NCBI GenBank assembly: GCA_002286715.1
Contig: NSJX01000005.1
Coordinates: 749,959-813,958 of the forward strand
Length of the DNA stretch: 64,000 nucleotides
Reading direction: 5' to 3'
DNA from: Dentipellis sp. KUC8613
Taxonomy: Eukaryota > Basidiomycota > Agaricomycetes > Russulales > Hericiaceae
Shown: positions 1 to 11,600 of the stretch, piece by piece
How the letters are laid out: each line of letters starts with the position of its first letter
How positions within the stretch are numbered: position 1 is the stretch's first letter
Position numbers and translations under genes: made by a program
The notes under the pieces: generated by a model
What the model saw: only the letters and a program-made list of their open reading frames with translations
Told to the model about the DNA's origin: nothing
Database searches by the model: none

Positions 1-835
1 AGTGAAGTACTGCACCCGTGTCCTGCGTACCGTGATTCACTCAATGTTGACTTACAGAGCTGTGTGCCAAATTCGGATTTGGGACGTCGGGCGGCCTGTG
101 CCCAAATGGTAGCATCACGGTGTCCTATTCTGAGACACGCGCGTCAGCGGTAGCGAAGAGCCGTACGCGTCGAACCATACCACGATGACCCGTCCACGAC
201 GAGCACCGTCGTCGGATCCTGCACGGTGCGCGCCCTCGCGATGCACGCCTCCGTCCACGCCATGTCGACTTGCCAAGGAGCACACGCGGCCGGACGCCAA
301 CGCACCGCCGCGGCCCTGGCATCAGAGCGAGACCGGCGCGGGCGCGCCCCTCGGGATCAGATAGCGCACCGACGGGGAATGGAGCCAAAGCGTGCGCGCA
401 CACCGCCCTCAAAGCTGTATCGCGTCGGCGACGTGGCGGGCGATCGGGGGCGGCGAGTGGGGATAATAGGCGTTGGGACCGGCGAAACAGTGGTGCAAGG
501 GAGGACGGTGGTGACGATAAGGTGGGCCTGATTTGGGAATATTGGGGAAAATAAAAAGGACCCTGGTAATCGATGGGTTTGGTGGGGGAGTGCCTGTGAG
601 AGTGACGGGGAAGCGGGATCTGATATGTTTCTTTCGATCTGTGATGGGAGGGGCTTCTGTATGGAATTCTGGAAGGGAGATGACGTTTTGTCAGCGGATT
701 AGGGCCGGGGGAATGGCGGGTGCGGTGATTGGGGGATGGGGGATCTTGGATGGGATCTGTGGGTCGGACTCTTGGCTCGTCGGGCGAAACACATTTAGAC
801 CGTCCTCAAATCCAGCCGACACCGATCTCCTCCCC
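1..835. other. Gene-free 5' stretch, probable promoter and leader of the C2H2 gene
   Basis: No convincing coding sequence is seen here. The reading frame of the downstream zinc-finger gene stays open upstream to an ATG at 533, but the residues it would add look like non-coding translation. I therefore treat the stretch as promoter plus 5' leader. A pyrimidine-rich run (about 800-860) precedes the chosen ATG at 836. Confidence 0.5.
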
Positions 836-2387
836 ATGCTCTCTCTATCCTCTTTCAACCACCAATATGCAAATCAGGTCATGTTCCACCGCGACCACAA
901 CAACCTGACCCCAGACAACCCCAACCCTTACTACCACAACGACATCCCCTACCCTCGCCCAGACACTGCTGGCTCGGCTGCCAGCTCCGCCTGGGACCCC
1001 GACTCCTCCTCTCTCTCCCCCAGCTTCAACTTCCGTGCACCCTCCTCCTACGACGACAAGCACACCGTCCACCCCCCAGACCACCCCCGTCCCAGCTCCT
1101 CTGGGTACCCCCGTCACTCCCCCGCACGCCCCGACGACCCCCAGCCCCCCGCAGCCTCCCCCGACGCCGCACAGGACGACGACAGCGCCAGCAAGACCTA
1201 CTCCTTTGTCGCCCTCCCCGGCAATGCCGTCAAGAAGCGGCCCCGCCGCCGCTACGACGAGATCGAGCGGCTCTACCATTGTTCTTGGCCCGGCTGCACC
1301 AAGAGCTACGGCACCCTCAACCACCTCAACGCCCACATCGTCATGCAGCGCCATGGCGGCAAGCGCAGTCCCGGCGGTACGTGCCCTTTGTCTCCCTTTC
1401 ACGCCCTCTCTGACGCGTCCGCCCCCAGAGTTCAAAGAACTCCGCAAGCAATGGCGCAAGGCCAAGAAGGACGAGGCCGAGCGCGCCTCGTCCTCCGCCC
1501 ACCACATGTCTCTCGCCAACCACTCCGTCAACGCGCTCCTCCAGCAGCCCGGCGACGACTACGGCTTGCACCACTCCCAGGCGCGTCTGCACCCCCTCGG
1601 GCTGCACCACGCGCACTCGGACCCGCGCCTCGGCCACCACCCGTACCCGCCCCAGCGACACCATCTCCAGCAGCAGCAGGCGACCCCGCTGCACTCCTAC
1701 GCGGGCCAGGGCCAGGGCCAGCCGCAGGCCCCGATGGGCGCCGCCACGCCCGCGCTCGGCATCCCGCTCAACCTCGCCGGCCCCGGCATGGAGCGCTACG
1801 CGTCCTCGCTGCCCGTGGACGACATCGGCATGCGCTACGGCCCGCAGGCGCACCACGCGCAGATGTATGACGCCCTCCCCGCGCGCGAGCGCCACTCGTC
1901 GCTGTACACCATCCCGCCCAGCATGCAGCAGCAGCAGCAGCAGTCGCACCAACACCAACACCAACACCCGCACGGGCTCGTCGCGCTCGACACGGGCGCG
2001 GGCGCATGGAGCGGCGAGCACGCCGGCGCCGCGTACGACGCCCCCGCGTCCGCGGGCGCGAGCACGAGCGCGCGCCAGCCGTGGCTCGGCGACTACGACC
2101 GCCGCGCGCAGCAGCCGCACCACCGCCTCTCGCTGCCCGCCGCGCTCCCGTCCTCGCGCTACGCCGCGCCGCTGCACCAGTACGCGCAGCACCACGAACC
2201 CCCGCCCCAGCCCCAGCCGCGCGTGCAGCAGCACAACCCGCTCCCGCCCGACAGCACGCTGCTGACGCCCCTGCCTGGCTACGAGCCGCCGCAGCCGCCG
2301 CCTGGCCTCGAGTACGAGGCGGAGGAGGAGGGCGAGGGCGGCGAGGCTGCGCAGGCGCAGGTGCAGGGCGAGGGGCGCTACTGGTGA
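836..2387 (+). CDS. C2H2 zinc-finger transcription factor (fungal)
   Basis: Two exons, 836-1376 and 1429-2387, are joined across a 52-base GT..AG intron in phase 1 and give 499 residues. A single C2H2 finger lies at residues 149-173: C149, C154, H167 and H173, in the context YHCSWPGCTKSYGTLNHLNA. It follows a basic stretch KKRPRRRY that could serve as a nuclear signal. Directly after it, a basic helix-like segment FKELRKQWRKAKK spans the splice junction, which supports the splice. The rest is low complexity: Pro/Ser-rich N-terminus, then Gln/His-rich (including QQQQQQSHQHQHQH near residue 350), ending in an acidic tail. This resembles a conserved Agaricomycete family of single-finger DNA-binding proteins. 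The target genes are unknown. The start is the first ATG that opens plausible protein; an upstream in-frame ATG at 533 is less likely. Confidence 0.85.
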
Positions 2388-5300
2388 GGGGTGCCGTTGG
2401 ATGGCGCCTCCTCCCACCGCGGCTGCTGTTTGGTTTATCGCTGGTTCTGCGCGCCGACGCACGCGCTGGCTTGTTTGTGTTACTATTCCCGCATCCCCCC
2501 GGCTCCCATGCTCCTTGTTCTATGTCTGTCCGACAGGCCTCGACACGCATTCATACCACGCTCCCGCACCCTCACCATCCATCACCATCCACTACCACCG
2601 CCCGCCGTCCCGTTCCCATTCGAATTCCTTGCTTCAATCATTCTCATTCCCATTCCCATTCGCGCTTCCGTTCCAATTCCAATTCCCGTTCCAATTCCGC
2701 TCCGCCCCACGAACTCGCCCGAACCGTCCGCCGCACCCTAGTGTTTATGTGTTACGTGTACCCCTAATCGCCCGCCCTCTGTACATATCCATATCATCCT
2801 CCGTACTCCGCACCCCGCCTTTACTTCTATCCTCTCCTCTCGCTCCCACCCAATCCAATCCTGGTACTGCACAGCGTTACTTTTAGCCCGCACACCACCC
2901 ATGCCACCACCACCACGCCACACATCCCACACCGCTATATATACATCAAGTGCTAGTGCTTACAGGGTTGTTGTTAGTCGTTAGCCGTTAGTCGCTAGCT
3001 AGTTGTTAGCCGTTAGTCGCTAGTTGTTAGCCGTTAGTTTTTATTATTGCAATTTGTAATGTATATACTCTGGTACCCGGTATTGTCACTCTGTGTCTGT
3101 GTCTCTGTGTCTGTCTTTGATGTTGTTTTTTGATTGAGCGTGTGGTGGATGTGGGTCTTTGTGAGTTTGAGTGTGAGTGCGAGTTTGGGGAGGGTGGGTT
3201 GGGTTGGGTTCGCGACCAAGGTCAACATATGTACGCTCGCGATCGCAGTCCAGATGCAACCATTTCAAGTACGGGTCGACTCTGCTGAATTCGAGTTCGG
3301 CAGTTGAATTATGGTATTGGTACTCGCGAACTACGATACGTAGCTAGGTACGCACGTCGCGTGGCCTATGCCCCCACTGCATACCGCCAGCCCAAATATA
3401 CCCTCGACTCAATTCGACGCGCACCCGTGAAAACCTGAGCGCCCGCCTGCCTGCCCGCCTGCTTGCGCTCCAAAAGCCAAGCTCTACCGTACTGCACCAC
3501 CGTACCATCGCGGCGTCAGGCGTCAGGCGCGAGGAACCGTGGACATGGAACACTATACATGCATATTCAAAAATGGAGAATGAGCGCTGGCAATTGAGCA
3601 GGCGCGCAGGATAGTCGAGAGAGAGAGACGCCCTCGAGCAATAAGCGACAAGTATATTGGGGATCTGTATCAACGACGGGTTATGGATATCGAATATCGC
3701 GAGGGAAGCGCGGGCAGCCGATATCAGCGCAAGGAGTGTTAGACGCCAGATCTAGACGGAGTATGCGAGGTTGAGGTGTATGGGTACGGGCGGGCGAGTG
3801 GAGGAGGTATGGCCCGTAGCGCCTGAGCTGCAGACCGCGCACCGCCCAGCTCTGGCGTCTGCGCATACAGTACTAGTGGCAAGTCGACGGAGTGCAGTCA
3901 AGGTATGATCTTCAATAATCAGCTCACCTCGCCTACGAATCTCGCCCGCGCGCGCGTTTTGCAGATACAGTAGATCTGCAGTGTGTCCTGTAAATGTTAA
4001 TGGACCCGGCACGCAGCGACGGCTCAAGCTCAAGGGGCACTGACATACGAATAATCAGTTACAGTATACATAATGCGCATGTGCCGATGCACACATGCGC
4101 CGATGCACATATCGCGCTCGCGCGCCCTGGGCCTGACTTTGGCGGTGGCGACGTTATCTGTAACGGGACGCGGTCAGCACGGGTGAGTACTGATCAATGG
4201 GACAGTAACTGATCAATTACACTGGCACGGTACAGGTAACTGATCGCTGTGGCAGTCACGGTTCGGTGCTCGTGCTCTGGACTGCAATTGGGCGCGGGTG
4301 CAGTGCCTGAATATATATACATGGCGGTATGGCGGTGGGCGGGAGTGAAGGGGATGGGGGGCGGGCGGTGCCAATGTGTTTTGTATTTGTAGATCTTGTA
4401 ATGGAAAGGGCGTCAATGTCGAGGAGGGTACCCGTGTGTGTTGATCGTGCAATCGGTCGATAGCAGCGAGAGTTCAGGCTGAGCTGTGGCCAGGTTCATT
4501 TACCGTCATACAGCAAACGCGACCTGGCGTCATCCTGCTGTAGAGCCCTCATCCAGCAGCCCCGTCCGCAGAAATCATGAGACTCGCTCACCGGCGTTAC
4601 GCGCCACGCACGACGCAGTCATGCCACCGCGTCTCGCCCGCCCGCCCTTGTCAGCGGATCTACCAATTGCTGATTGCTTGCGCTGTCAGCGGGGTGGGGC
4701 TGTTCTGGGCCATCAACGCCACTTACATGTAAAATGTAAAACGCGGGCTGCGTGAAGGGTGCGCACGCAATATCAACACGCACGCACACGCGCAATTGAA
4801 TATCAGTCGCAATCCTACAAGCACCGGCGTGAAAGCTAGCTTGGGCGTGGGCACGAACGTCGACGTCAGCGCGGAGGGCTTGTGCTCGCCTGGTGTCATA
4901 TATAAGTAGCTCCGCCGCGCCTCTGCCTCTGCATCTGCCAGCTGTCGCGCAGCCGTATCCAACACCGATGTCCAGCGCCAGTCACAGTGTCCGTGTCCAG
5001 CCAGCCGCGACAGTGGACAGTCGCCATCACCGCCACTTACTCACAAACCCGATGCATTCCTAGGCCTGCCACGCCATGCCATAAGAACGCATGCCGGCAA
5101 CATTCGCGGTTGCCCCGTACGGCGTAAGTCCCAGCACCCGTCCGTCCTTGCTTCCTTGCTTCCTTTCTTGCTAGCCGACACGTACATAAGCCCCACCTGC
5201 AGATGAAATGAAATGAAAGCGAAAGCGAAAATGAAATTCGCAGAGGATGCCATTGCGCAATTGCGGGCTCGAGCACCAGCGTTTGGCCGCGCGCGCCGCT

Positions 5301-6541
5301 TCGAGTGCGGGGCACCCAGGCGGTTGGTCGCATGGAGCTCCAGCTGCTGCTGCTGCTGGTGCTTCGCCGCACGCGTCGTGTTATGCGATATGCGATATGC
5401 GTTTACGGCCCACGGGCAACGCGAACGTTGGGCCGTGAGCCGTGCGCCGTGCGCCGTGATCATTTATCAACTATCTGCCACCCCCGCCTCGAGGCCGCCA
5501 CGCGCTGGAAAATTAATCGTGCATGGGCTCAAACAGGCTATATGCATGCACGCACGCCTCCGTGCTCGTGCGTGGCGGCGTACCTATATCCTATGCACCG
5601 CTGCGCTGCTGGCGAGAGGGAGGGCATTGATGTTCCTGCCTGGGCGCCCCGCCAGGGCGTCACTGTAACTCGCGCGGGGATCACGCGATGCGCCTGCGAT
5701 CAAAGCGTCGAAGTCGAAGCGCAGCTGGGTGCGCCGCGGCGCACATGCGCATCGTGACGGTGACGCGCACCGTCATCGGTATTTGGTATTTGGTATTTGG
5801 CATGGGGCATTTGGTATTCAGCACGCCGCGCGGGCGGCGCGCGCCTTCCTGTTTCTGCGCGCGGCGACACGGCCCCGGCGTCGACGTCGACGTCTGCGGG
5901 GGCGCCTTCGGGTCGGCGGGTGCGCGTCGGCAGGGAAGCGAGGTGGGCGGGCGTGGCGTGGCGTGACAGCGAAGCGCGATGGTGATGGGCCGGATCGCGA
6001 CTGTGGCTTGCCATGGCCAGTGCGCGTGCGGGGGCAGAGCGCAGGATGCGAATTACCGTCGTGCGTGCGCTGATGGTTGGGGGCGGTCAGCTGCAGCGTG
6101 CGCACGGAGATGCGGGCGAGGCGAGCGAGGCTAGAGCTTCCTGGTGATTATCGCGGCGCAATGCGCACATCACGAGCGGGGCGTGGACGACGCACCGTGC
6201 CTCCATGTCCGCATCCGTATCCGATTCCGAATCGCATCCTTTTTGCACATCTGTAGCTTCCCTTCCTTGGCCTTCTTGACGTGCCCATCGCCGCTGGTGA
6301 TCACCCGTGCGGCCGCCCCCCGGAACCTTCTTGCCTCTTGTGGCGCCTCGCTCGGAGCAAGGAAAAGCAGGGCAACAGGTGGATCATGCGTCGTGCGTTC
6401 GTGCGTTGCATCGTGCGGTGGAGTGGCTGGTCGCACCTTGCTTCCCGGCCCTTCACGATGTCGTACGTCTGGCCTCGTCGTGCGTCGTGCTTCGTGCTTC
6501 CCCGCGAACGTTGATGGGACTTACGAGAGGGCTGCCGTTCT
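2388..6541. other. Long gene-free interval with simple repeats
   Basis: Nothing with sustained protein character is seen on either strand. The first 400 bases are probably the 3' UTR of the C2H2 gene and carry pyrimidine-rich ATTCCC-type hexamer runs (about 2635-2700). Degenerate TTAGYC repeats lie at about 2965-3040. Short near-repeats such as TAACTGATC (4206-4245) and GGTATTT (5778-5815) occur. The open frames present are short, GC-driven and overlap on both strands. Confidence 0.5.
2965..3040. repeat. Degenerate tandem repeat, unit about GTTAGYCG
   Basis: The stretch alternates GTTGTTAG, TCGTTAGCC, GTTAGTCGC and TAGTTGTTAGCC blocks, giving at least seven TTAG cores in about 75 bases. The unit length varies, so it is a degenerate microsatellite rather than a telomere tract. 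It probably lies just beyond the 3' end of the C2H2 transcript. Confidence 0.6.
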
Positions 6542-6772
6542 TACAGCGGTTTACAAATCGATAGGCCGCTTCTGACGAGATCATCACACAGTGGACCTTC
6601 AATATTCAAGCGGAGCTTTAATTGAGTAGCGGTGGATTGGCAAGAGCAACGCCACCGTCGCCACAATTGCGGCTGTCGGAATCTCGGCACCTCTCAGCTC
6701 CGACCTAAATTTTTAATTCCTCATGCGTAATGATTTGTCGCGAAGCGGCCTATCGATTTGTAAACGGCTGTA
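6542..6772. mobile_element. Candidate Tc1/mariner-type MITE with 29-bp terminal inverted repeats
   Basis: Two arms, 6544-6572 and 6742-6770, are reverse complements of each other over 29 bases with one mismatch (6548 against 6766). The inner 24 bases (6549-6572 and 6742-6765) match perfectly. The arms start CAGC and are flanked on both sides by TA (6542-6543 and 6771-6772). That is the target-site duplication expected of Tc1/mariner elements. The 169-base interior is more AT-rich than its surroundings, codes for nothing, and its edges show weaker inverted similarity (GATCATCACAC near the left arm, its rough complement GCGTAATGATT near the right). Size, symmetry and TA flanks fit a non-autonomous miniature element. 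I see no transposase and no second copy in the window. Confidence 0.6.
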
Positions 6773-8291
6773 TGCGGAGAGATCACGTGTCGGGGTGCTG
6801 TCTTCGCTGAAACATGATGCATGCGCAGAAGTCGAAGCACGGCTGTCGGTGTCCGGGTCGGTCGCGCGCCAGCCCCGTGCGTCGTCGCCCTGCGTCGTGT
6901 TGTTGTGCCCATATTTCGGCCGCCCACGTGTACGCGCGTCGCGGCCGCCGACCTTGTGACCGTGACTGTCACTCGACGCGCTCGTCACTTGTGACGAGAC
7001 GCGTCTTGTCGTGTCACGGCGCTTAGGCCAAGCCCGAAAGTCGCAGTCACTTCTCCTCATCCTCCCTCCTCCGATGATCACTTGTTTATCTTGCCATCTG
7101 TATCTCTTGGTTGCGGTAAGTCCTTCACTGTAAGTATACATGTTAAAATTTCTCGTTGATGTGAACAGTGCTGCGGAACAAGTCTCCATCCGCCCGGTGC
7201 CCCGCCCCGCAATCGCGATCGCGACATCCATGAAAATAGACCCTTCATCCGCCCAGTCGCGGGCGCGCTTTGCTCAACTCAACGCCATACTCGCGCACTC
7301 GTGCATCCCGATTTCTGAATGCAGGCATCTCGGACCAGTCCGGCCCGCACCCGCACCACCCGCCGTCCCGCCCAATTTGACTTGAGCCGATGAATCGCAG
7401 GCTCGCCGCCGGCCGGTGACGGATCCCTATGACGCGTCGGACGGTGAGCAGAGTACCTTCTCGGTCTGCCGGATTCTCAGTCGGTTGTGTGCTCATTCAG
7501 TCGCGACGTTGATCTCGCCGGCGGCATCCCTCGCAGGCTACAAGAATGAGGGCGTACAAGCCGCTGCATCCGTGAACACCCACATGAATCAAAATTCACG
7601 GAGTTGCTGCCCGCATCCGAGGCCTTGGAAGACTGCGTCCGTGGAGCCCGCTGGTTTTGGTTGTCCCGTGCATGGATAGCGCGACACAAAGTCGGCACTT
7701 CGAGCGGCGCATTCACGGGCGGAAGATCCACTCGTAGTTGAACGTGGGTGAGTATATGCGCACCATTCGCCGTTATCCTCGCGCTGATGCGCCGCGAAGT
7801 GCATCCCAGAGCCGCAAACTGTCGGTCCCGGCGATTATCCATCACCCACAGCGCGACGCCGTTGCCGCGTCAGCGGGCCACCGGGTCCCCCTATCTCGTC
7901 CAACGCTGAAACCTGACCGGGGCCCTCGCAGGGAACATCCTCGTTTCACCCCTAACCATCTCCCCGCCGCACGTCTTATCCATTCGTTCGAACTCCTTCC
8001 AGACCCCGCCATACAGATGTGCGTGCGATGCAGATCGTTCCGCCCTCCGAATTCGTCCACAGGCCGGATCGGGGGGAAGGAGCATTTGGGGCTGTAATTG
8101 GCGTCCGCCGCTGCCTCCCGCTCTGTCGCGCCCCCAGTCCCCCCGCGACGTGTTTCTGGCGCTGGCGACATCACATGCCTCATGCTCCGAGCCCGACCGG
8201 GCAGATACCTACGGGGCAGCTGGGCGTGAGGCGCGCGTGTTTACTAGGACCCCCTAACCATCCATCATGGCGCCACCTCTCGACGGCAAAA
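6773..8291. other. Gene-free stretch
   Basis: No reading frame with convincing protein character or consistent splicing is seen. Open frames of 60-120 codons occur on both strands but are rich in Arg, Ser and Pro, as expected of GC-rich non-coding DNA. The last 300 bases may be promoter for the possible small gene at 8292. Confidence 0.4.
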
Positions 8292-8658
8292 ATGAGGATC
8301 AACCCCGTATCTTTCTCACTCGAGGCCCTGGTTGCGGCGGATAGAGCACTCGCCAAGACGACAGAGATATGCGAGCTGGCTTTAGGATCTGACAGATTGG
8401 CTTCTTCGCCGCTCGTAAACATTTCGGGCTGCATCCCCCCTCGCCGATATGCCACTTTCTAACTAACCCCGGTCAGATACGAGAAGCGCTCAGATACAGG
8501 CTTTCTTCGCGCTTTCATCCCTTATCGAACTCAACGAACACTACGGTCGTCTTTCACGCATGTACCGATCAAGTCCTGCACCAGAGACCATCACTATCAC
8601 CTCTATCGACATTGCCATGAATCTCAAACATTTCCAACACCAACACGTCGATAAGTAG
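8292..8658 (+). CDS. Possible small two-exon orphan gene (hypothetical)
   Basis: Exon 8292-8414 and exon 8494-8658 join in phase 0 across a 79-base intron. The intron has a GTAAAC donor, CTAAC branch-like motifs near 8460 and a CAG acceptor, giving a complete 95-residue frame that ends in TAG. Unlike its surroundings, the product looks protein-like. It has an amphipathic helical run (LEALVAADRALAKTTEICEL), then after the junction AFFALSSLIELNEHYGRL, then a polar tail ending in HVDK. I do not recognise a family. It could also be the remnant of a longer helical protein, since no good upstream exon is visible. An alternative acceptor at 8499 would remove two residues. It lies alone inside the gene-poor block. 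Confidence 0.35.
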
Positions 8659-11600
8659 CTAGTAATGACTCGGGATCGGGACTCCTGATCCAAGATCCCA
8701 ACTCTGCGACCCTGAGCGCCAGCACTGGCCCCCAGCGTTCCTTCTTCCTGGACGGGCCACAAATATGCAACTCTATCTCTATCTATCTCTCGGAATGCCC
8801 TAGCACGGTGCAGTGCACACCTGCCCTATCAGCGCGTGGAGATCGGGATCGGTGGGTGCTTAGCCTGGAGTGCTTAATTGCCTGAGATCCGGGTGGCCTG
8901 GCCATGTCATTGACAGTATCAGTTACGGTGCGTGATATGTTTGGTTCAACGGGCACCTAGAGCTGCTGTGTGCTGTGTGCGGTGCGACGAGTTGGGATCT
9001 GGGGTTGGGTGCTAATGCTAATGCCAACGACTGGTGACGTCCGGGTGCGGTACGCGTCTGCGTGCGCCTATCTATCTCGTCTGCAACCTTGTAATATCTA
9101 TCTGTCGACAACATCCATCCATCTTCATCTCTCGCCATATCTCTGCCACGGCCTCTATCACACATAGCACCCCACCGCGTGCCTCGCAACCACACCCCAC
9201 TCCTACGCGCATGTGCAATTAACCACACCATCTGCATCTGCCCCCCCGAATTCGAAAACCTTGCGCGACACGCACACGTCATAACACCGCAGCGCAACCC
9301 CCCATCAACGACACACCGGCGACCTGAAGCGTCCAAGTCGTCCCCGCGCTGGCCGCCCCCCGCAGCACGCCCATTGGCCACACCCAGCCCCCCTTCGCCT
9401 GAACGTCCTCAATATGCATCACTGCGCTGATGGTGGCGCACCCGGAGCGCGCGCCGCTCATCACCCTGGGCAGCTGCTTTCGTCACGCCACGCGCGCACG
9501 CGCACATGCATATGCGTTTGTTTGCTGGGGCAGTTGCGGCGGCCGGTGTCCGATAGCGGATGGGGCACGTTATTGGGGGGCGGGGCCGGTCTGCCATGAC
9601 CAGTGCTGCAGGGGTGTCTGGTTGTCAATGTCAAAGTAAGTACCGCGTTTCACTTTCGTCTGGATCTGTAACCTTAGACTCTACATGCATATGGGTGGTT
9701 CGGGCAATAGAGCAGACATGTGCATCCACAGCTCCAGTTTTCGCAGTGCCGCTGGGGCCCACCGCACTGGTATCTGGCATCCGGTATGTACATATGCATC
9801 CGGGGCAGACGTCCGCCCGCTGCCAGTTCTTGTGCCACGTGGACGAGGCTCAGCGGGGATCCTACAATTGATTCTGTATTCAGCCCCAGTGCCTGCACCA
9901 CTACGAGTACAGGTGCCGCGCAGCCGGAGACCAAATGGACGACCTCATATCCAGTCCTGCAGTAGCATACTGCACACCGCGTGAGGCGCGAGGCGCCCAA
10001 ATAACCACCACACGCCCCGCATCCGCAGATCTGGTGCCCTCGTCCGCCCACGTGCACCCGGCCAGCGCCTCGCGGGTCTCATCGTGCCACATACATACAT
10101 ATTACGCCGGACGCCCAGAGCGAGCATGCGTATATGTACGTACCGCGAACCGGACGCGTTGTGCGTCGGCATGCCGGATGGAGAGCGGCCACAGACCGAG
10201 GTGCGAGCGGCCCCGGGATAGCGATGATCGCAGCGAAGCAGAGAAGCTGAGAATGTGCAGCTTGGGCGACGGGGGGAGAATGTTGTCCCAGCCCCGGTGG
10301 TAAACGAGACGAGACGGTGGCCAGGAGGGAGAGTTTGGGACGCATTTGGTTGGCGCGACCCGAGGGATTGATGAGAGAGCTTGTGTTGACGTGAGTGCAA
10401 GAAGATGAGTGCGCTCCATCGCTACGTGGATGTGGGTCGGCGGGTGCGCCGGTATAGGGAAAGATGAGAAGAGTTCAGAGGTGGGTGAGATGAGAGTCGC
10501 TTGACGAGGAGCTGAGAAAGCGGTGTGTCCGATACTGACGGGCATGCCGCTTTGGTGTAGCATTGAGATTCTGCACTATGGTTGTGTCGCTGTTCCAGTC
10601 GCCGTTGTCGTCGAGGGGACGAAGAAGCTCTGCAGCTTCGTCGGCGGGCGTCTCCGCACCGGGAGCAATCGCGGTTCGTGCGTCCCACAAGCCCCGTATG
10701 TATATCGAATCGAAGCTATGCACTCACCTCACCCGGCGTGCATAATTACTGCCTATCCAAACCACGGGGGCGCCGCTGTCAAAGCGCCCGCCCCGTGTGA
10801 TGGGATCATGCGAATCGAAGGGGGGGCGTAAAATAAAAGATAGATGACAGAAGATAGGCATTGAAACAGACATGGACACAGACATAGACGTGGCTTCGAA
10901 TTCTCCCTGCGTGTGCGTGTGCGTGCGCGCCGCTGGCCATAGGCAGCGATTAGCCGCGCGGGGCCCCGGGTTCGCGCAGCTGGGACTCGAAGGAGAAGCA
11001 CCGAAGAAGGCGGGGCTTCGCTGGGTGCGGCGTGGGTGTCACTGCAGCTGTCAGTGGATCTGCGTGCGCACGTGGCCGGCAGAAGGGCGTGCAGAGGCGG
11101 TCCGAGTCCGAGCGTGCATTGTGCAGGAGCGGGAGCGGGAATGCACATTCGCCGGGCGCTGCGGAGGCTGCGTAGGCGTGTGCATGGCAGCCGGGTGCTG
11201 CACGCGATCGTTCTCCCGGTCGGGGATGCAGGACGCGAGGCGCCTGTCGATGCAGTGCAGGACTGGAACCTGCAGGACCGGGATTCCGAGGCAAACCTGA
11301 TTAGCCATGAACCATGAACATGAGATCTTGCGACGGCGAGCGCGCGCGCCATTTGGCATATGTTGCTGTTCGGGGAGACTGCGGGCTTATGCTGGTGCGC
11401 AGGCATCTAGATGCAATGGAAGTTGGCGCCGCAGCGAGGGATATTGGTGGTGGGTGTCACGGTGGCAGGGCGCTGTAGCACATGTGGGTGCGCTGAAAGG
11501 TTGAATGTTTGAACGTTAAACCGGGGTGCACCATGACAAGCTCGGCGAGCTTGGCGGTTGGCGTTCGATGTGCGTGTGCAAAGGTTGCATGATCGTCGGA

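Noticed and set aside
533..835. In-frame N-terminal extension of the C2H2 gene from an ATG at 533
   Set aside because: The frame is open, but the added residues lack any protein character and precede a typical start context at 836.
1341..2462. Long minus-strand frames opposite the second exon of the C2H2 gene
   Set aside because: They are Arg/Val/Ala-rich artefacts of codons ending in G or C; no introns or motifs support them.
2965..3040. Telomere tract
   Set aside because: The units are TTAGYC with variable length rather than TTAGGG arrays, and coding genes continue on both sides.
4160..4270. Repeated TAACTGATC boxes as an operator or small element
   Set aside because: There are only two or three short imperfect copies, with no symmetry or flanking duplication.
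8267..8345. A P-loop-like GPGCGG at the end of a short frame (MAPPLDGKNEDQPRIFLTRG)
   Set aside because: It lacks the Lys-Ser/Thr of Walker A, hits a stop at once, and overlaps the better-supported frame of the candidate gene at 8292.
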